A stretch of 64,000 nt of DNA from Echria macrotheca (lineage: Eukaryota > Ascomycota > Sordariomycetes > Sordariales > Schizotheciaceae). The DNA is taken from contig MU839833.1 in NCBI GenBank assembly GCA_030411725.1, forward strand, positions 558,001 through 622,000. Reading direction: 5' to 3'. Under the pieces are notes generated by a model, which saw only the letters and a list, made by a program, of their open reading frames with translations, was not told the DNA's origin and searched no databases. Each line of letters opens with the position of its first letter. Positions within the stretch are counted from its first letter, which is position 1. The position numbers and the translations under genes were made by a program. Positions 62,197-64,000 of this stretch are shown here, piece by piece.

Positions 62197-64000
62197 TCAA
62201 ACAACTGGATGGGATCTGGTTGTCATTTGCGGGTGTTCGGATTGTTTTCCTGGTACCGTTGCCGAAGATCTAGTGGTAGGGCGCAATGATAGAAGGTTCT
62301 GCATCACAACATCGTGGTATTTACCATAGTGAAGTGGCGTGTGGCCAAAATAATCCTTCGCACCGGCATCAGAACCTCTGTCAAGAAGATGCTGAACCAC
62401 GGCATTATGGCCGCACTGTGAAGCCTGGTGGAGTGGCGTCTGACCATTCTCATCCTTTGCGTTTGCACGAGCACCCGCCTTGAGAAGGCGTTGTACCACA
62501 GCAACGCGGCCACGTCCCGAAGCCAAGTGGAGCGGCGTCCGATCGCCAACGTCTTTTGCGTTCGCATGAGCACCGGCCGTGAGAAGGCGCTGCACCACAG
62601 CATCATGGCCATTCATTGAAGCATAATGGAGCGGCGTCCAACCATCCTGATCCTTTTCGTTGGGATTCGCACCTGCCTTTAGAAGGTGCTGTACCGCATC
62701 ATTATGGCCGTACTCTGAAGCTAAGTTGAGCGGCGTTCTACCAGCGACATCCTTTGCACCAAGACAAATGGGAGTCCAGAGGAGCTTCTGCACCCTACTA
62801 ACCCGGACAAGAAGCTGCAGTACTTGGACATGACGCCCCAGAGCAGCCCAGTGAACTGCCGACCTTTTCCATTCGCTGTCCTTGACGTTGATTTGTTTCA
62901 ATTCCTTTTTAGAAAGCCGTTCTATGACGCTGCTTAGCCCAAAGTAAGAAGCGACCAAGACAGTGGGTATGTCGCCGTCCGGGACGATGACATCAATCTT
63001 TCCCCGGCCTATCTTTTCTGCGCGGTACATCCAGAACCATGCCTGTTTTGGCGAGTCAAAACGACACAATGATGTTGCATCCTTGACAGCCACCTCGTCG
63101 TCATGCCAGCGCCCCTGGCGGAAGTGATCAGCCCACCGCAGCACTGCATACCGAAGAAGTGGGCGTTCACGGAAATAGGAGTCTAAAAAGTCCCGTATTG
63201 ACTTCTTGCTTGCGTTCCCAAGGTTGGCTGAGTTGACTAGATCGAAATCGGAAATGGAGATGCGCAACATGCAGATTCTAGCGAGTATACCATGGGAATC
63301 CTCTAGGCGGAGGGAATGTTGCCACTCAGGCCTAGGAGTACTGCTGCTTCCGGGGGAGAGCCTGGCGTCCGGGGTTGAGGGGACCAAGAACTCGCGAGCA
63401 GTCTGGTGGAGCAGGTAAACCTTGGAATCGACAATGACCACGAAGAGGCCGCACAGCTGCCTCACCTCATCGCGGAAGCGGAGTTCCTCTTCCGGCGACC
63501 ATACTGGAAGGCTAGTGCCGTGGACGGACTGGCCGCCGGGGCCTATCGAGAGGGCTAGAGCCATCTCCCGGAGGGTAAACGGCGTGACTGCTGCGACGAC
63601 AATATGAAGAAGCTTCCGGGTCAGTTCCGAATTGCGGCTCTTCGCCAGGATTCTCTCGTACGCCTCGAATACGGTACGGGGGATGCTGCGAACTTCTGAT
63701 CGAATCCTCCCTGGTGTCAGAAGGAGGCCTCTCTGGATCTCATCGAAGACTAGATGGACCCATAGGTAGGTACGGTTCGACACCCGAGTCAACTCTTCGA
63801 GCAGGACGTCGTGCTCGTCTTGCTGAAGGGAGAGCGTTCGGCTGACCTCAGCAGCTCTGCTTCGGATGACGATGTCGATTTCAGCAGAGATTTTGGCTGC
63901 CTCCTCGTCTCCATCTCCCTGTAGGTGGATTGTGGATAGGTCACATTCGGAGCGCCGGAATCCCCTCTTGATATCCACGTAGGGCCGACTGGTCAAGAGG
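62197..64000 (-). CDS. NACHT-ankyrin (fungal NLR-like) protein, N-terminal part outside window
   Basis: The frame is open from the window edge to a stop at 62199-62197, so only the last 600 residues or so are visible; the internal ATG at 63996 (MTSRPYVDIKRGF) is not the true start. The first part matches the region after the NACHT ATPase core: TSRPY, then LEELTRVSNRTYLWVHLVFDEIQR, RTVFEAYERIL and VTPFTLREMALALSIG, a winged-helix-like segment with LCGLFVVIVDSKVYLLHQTAREFL. The last 220 residues hold about six ankyrin repeats (DGWTPLHYASMNGHDAVVQRLL and similar), with the DNA repeating every 99 bases. Fungal proteins of this build often act in non-self recognition and programmed cell death; the N-terminal effector domain that would tell lies beyond the window. 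Confidence 0.85.
   Translation of the reverse strand, partial: LLTSRPYVDIKRGFRRSECDLSTIHLQGDGDEEAAKISAEIDIVIRSRAAEVSRTLSLQQDEHDVLLEELTRVSNRTYLWVHLVFDEIQRGLLLTPGRIRSEVRSIPRTVFEAYERILAKSRNSELTRKLLHIVVAAVTPFTLREMALALSIGPGGQSVHGTSLPVWSPEEELRFRDEVRQLCGLFVVIVDSKVYLLHQTAREFLVPSTPDARLSPGSSSTPRPEWQHSLRLEDSHGILARICMLRISISDFDLVNSANLGNASKKSIRDFLDSYFRERPLLRYAVLRWADHFRQGRWHDDEVAVKDATSLCRFDSPKQAWFWMYRAEKIGRGKIDVIVPDGDIPTVLVASYFGLSSVIERLSKKELKQINVKDSEWKRSAVHWAALGRHVQVLQLLVRVSRVQKLLWTPICLGAKDVAGRTPLNLASEYGHNDAVQHLLKAGANPNEKDQDGWTPLHYASMNGHDAVVQRLLTAGAHANAKDVGDRTPLHLASGRGRVAVVQRLLKAGARANAKDENGQTPLHQASQCGHNAVVQHLLDRGSDAGAKDYFGHTPLHYGKYHDVVMQNLLSLRPTTRSSATVPGKQSEHPQMTTRSHPVV
62290..62780. repeat. 99-base ankyrin-coding tandem repeats
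   Basis: Four to five direct repeats of 99 bases, each encoding a 33-residue ankyrin unit with shared blocks such as GAGAAGGCG and GTGGAGCGGCGT on the plus strand. The centre units are clearly more alike than the outer ones. Confidence 0.75.

Noticed and set aside
1..64000. CRISPR arrays, insertion sequences and intact transposons
   Set aside because: No regularly spaced direct repeats with unique spacers, no transposase or reverse transcriptase frames and no terminal inverted or long terminal repeats were seen; the organism is a eukaryote.

Overview
The window is nuclear DNA from a filamentous ascomycete. The evidence is short introns (45-120 nt) with GTRNGT donors, CTRAC-type branch sites and YAG acceptors, GC-rich coding regions with long antisense shadow frames, and a gene set typical of Pezizomycotina (Bem1, Bud3-type RhoGEF, CENP-B/Abp1-like protein, NACHT-ankyrin protein). 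Gene content and base composition suggest Sordariomycetes, perhaps Sordariales; this is inference. No rRNA, tRNA, CRISPR array or intact transposon was recognised.

Layout. 3.4-5.7 kb: Bem1 polarity scaffold (+). 7.6-8.9 kb: CENP-B/Abp1-like DNA-binding protein (-). 9.5-10.3 kb: secreted cupin (-). 12.5-16.4 kb: three small unrecognised intron-rich coiled-coil genes (-,-,+). 17.9-18.4 kb: an orphan exon. 19.1-21.1 kb: two mitochondrial inner-membrane genes, ATP synthase subunit k (-) and Mtp18-type protein (+), diverging from one promoter. 21.3-25.7 kb: AN1 zinc-finger Cuz1-like protein (-) diverging from Rad4/XPC (+). 26.9-29.8 kb: RNF216-type RBR ubiquitin ligase (+). 30.8-31.3 kb: a Dcc1-like cohesion protein that appears to lack its winged-helix part (-). 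31.8-37.4 kb: three orphan multi-pass membrane proteins around ade8 (GAR transformylase). 37.4-42.0 kb: gene-poor, with a decayed gene and CT-rich repeats. 42.1-43.0 kb: 2EXR-like hypothetical. 43.7-48.2 kb: Bud3-like RhoGEF. 48.6-49.6 kb: Rev7 (-), diverging from importin Kap114 (+, 50.1-53.4 kb). 54.7-56.0 kb: PI31 proteasome regulator (-). 57.5-58.8 kb: secreted seven-repeat PLL-like lectin (+). 59.2-61.1 kb: Dal5-type MFS transporter (-). 62.2-64.0 kb: C-terminal part of a NACHT-ankyrin protein running off the window (-).

How the genes fit together. Conserved housekeeping genes (polarity and septation: bem1, bud3; DNA repair and cohesion: rad4, rev7, dcc1; protein turnover: RBR ligase, PI31, cuz1; transport: kap114; mitochondria: atp19, mtp18; purine synthesis: ade8) alternate with accessory islands. 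The islands hold the least explained material: the coiled-coil trio, the membrane-protein group, the PLL-like lectin and the NLR-like gene. Two genes (mtp18-like and dcc1-like) can only be read in frame through GC-AG introns. All exon structures here were deduced by eye from splice signals and frame continuity.
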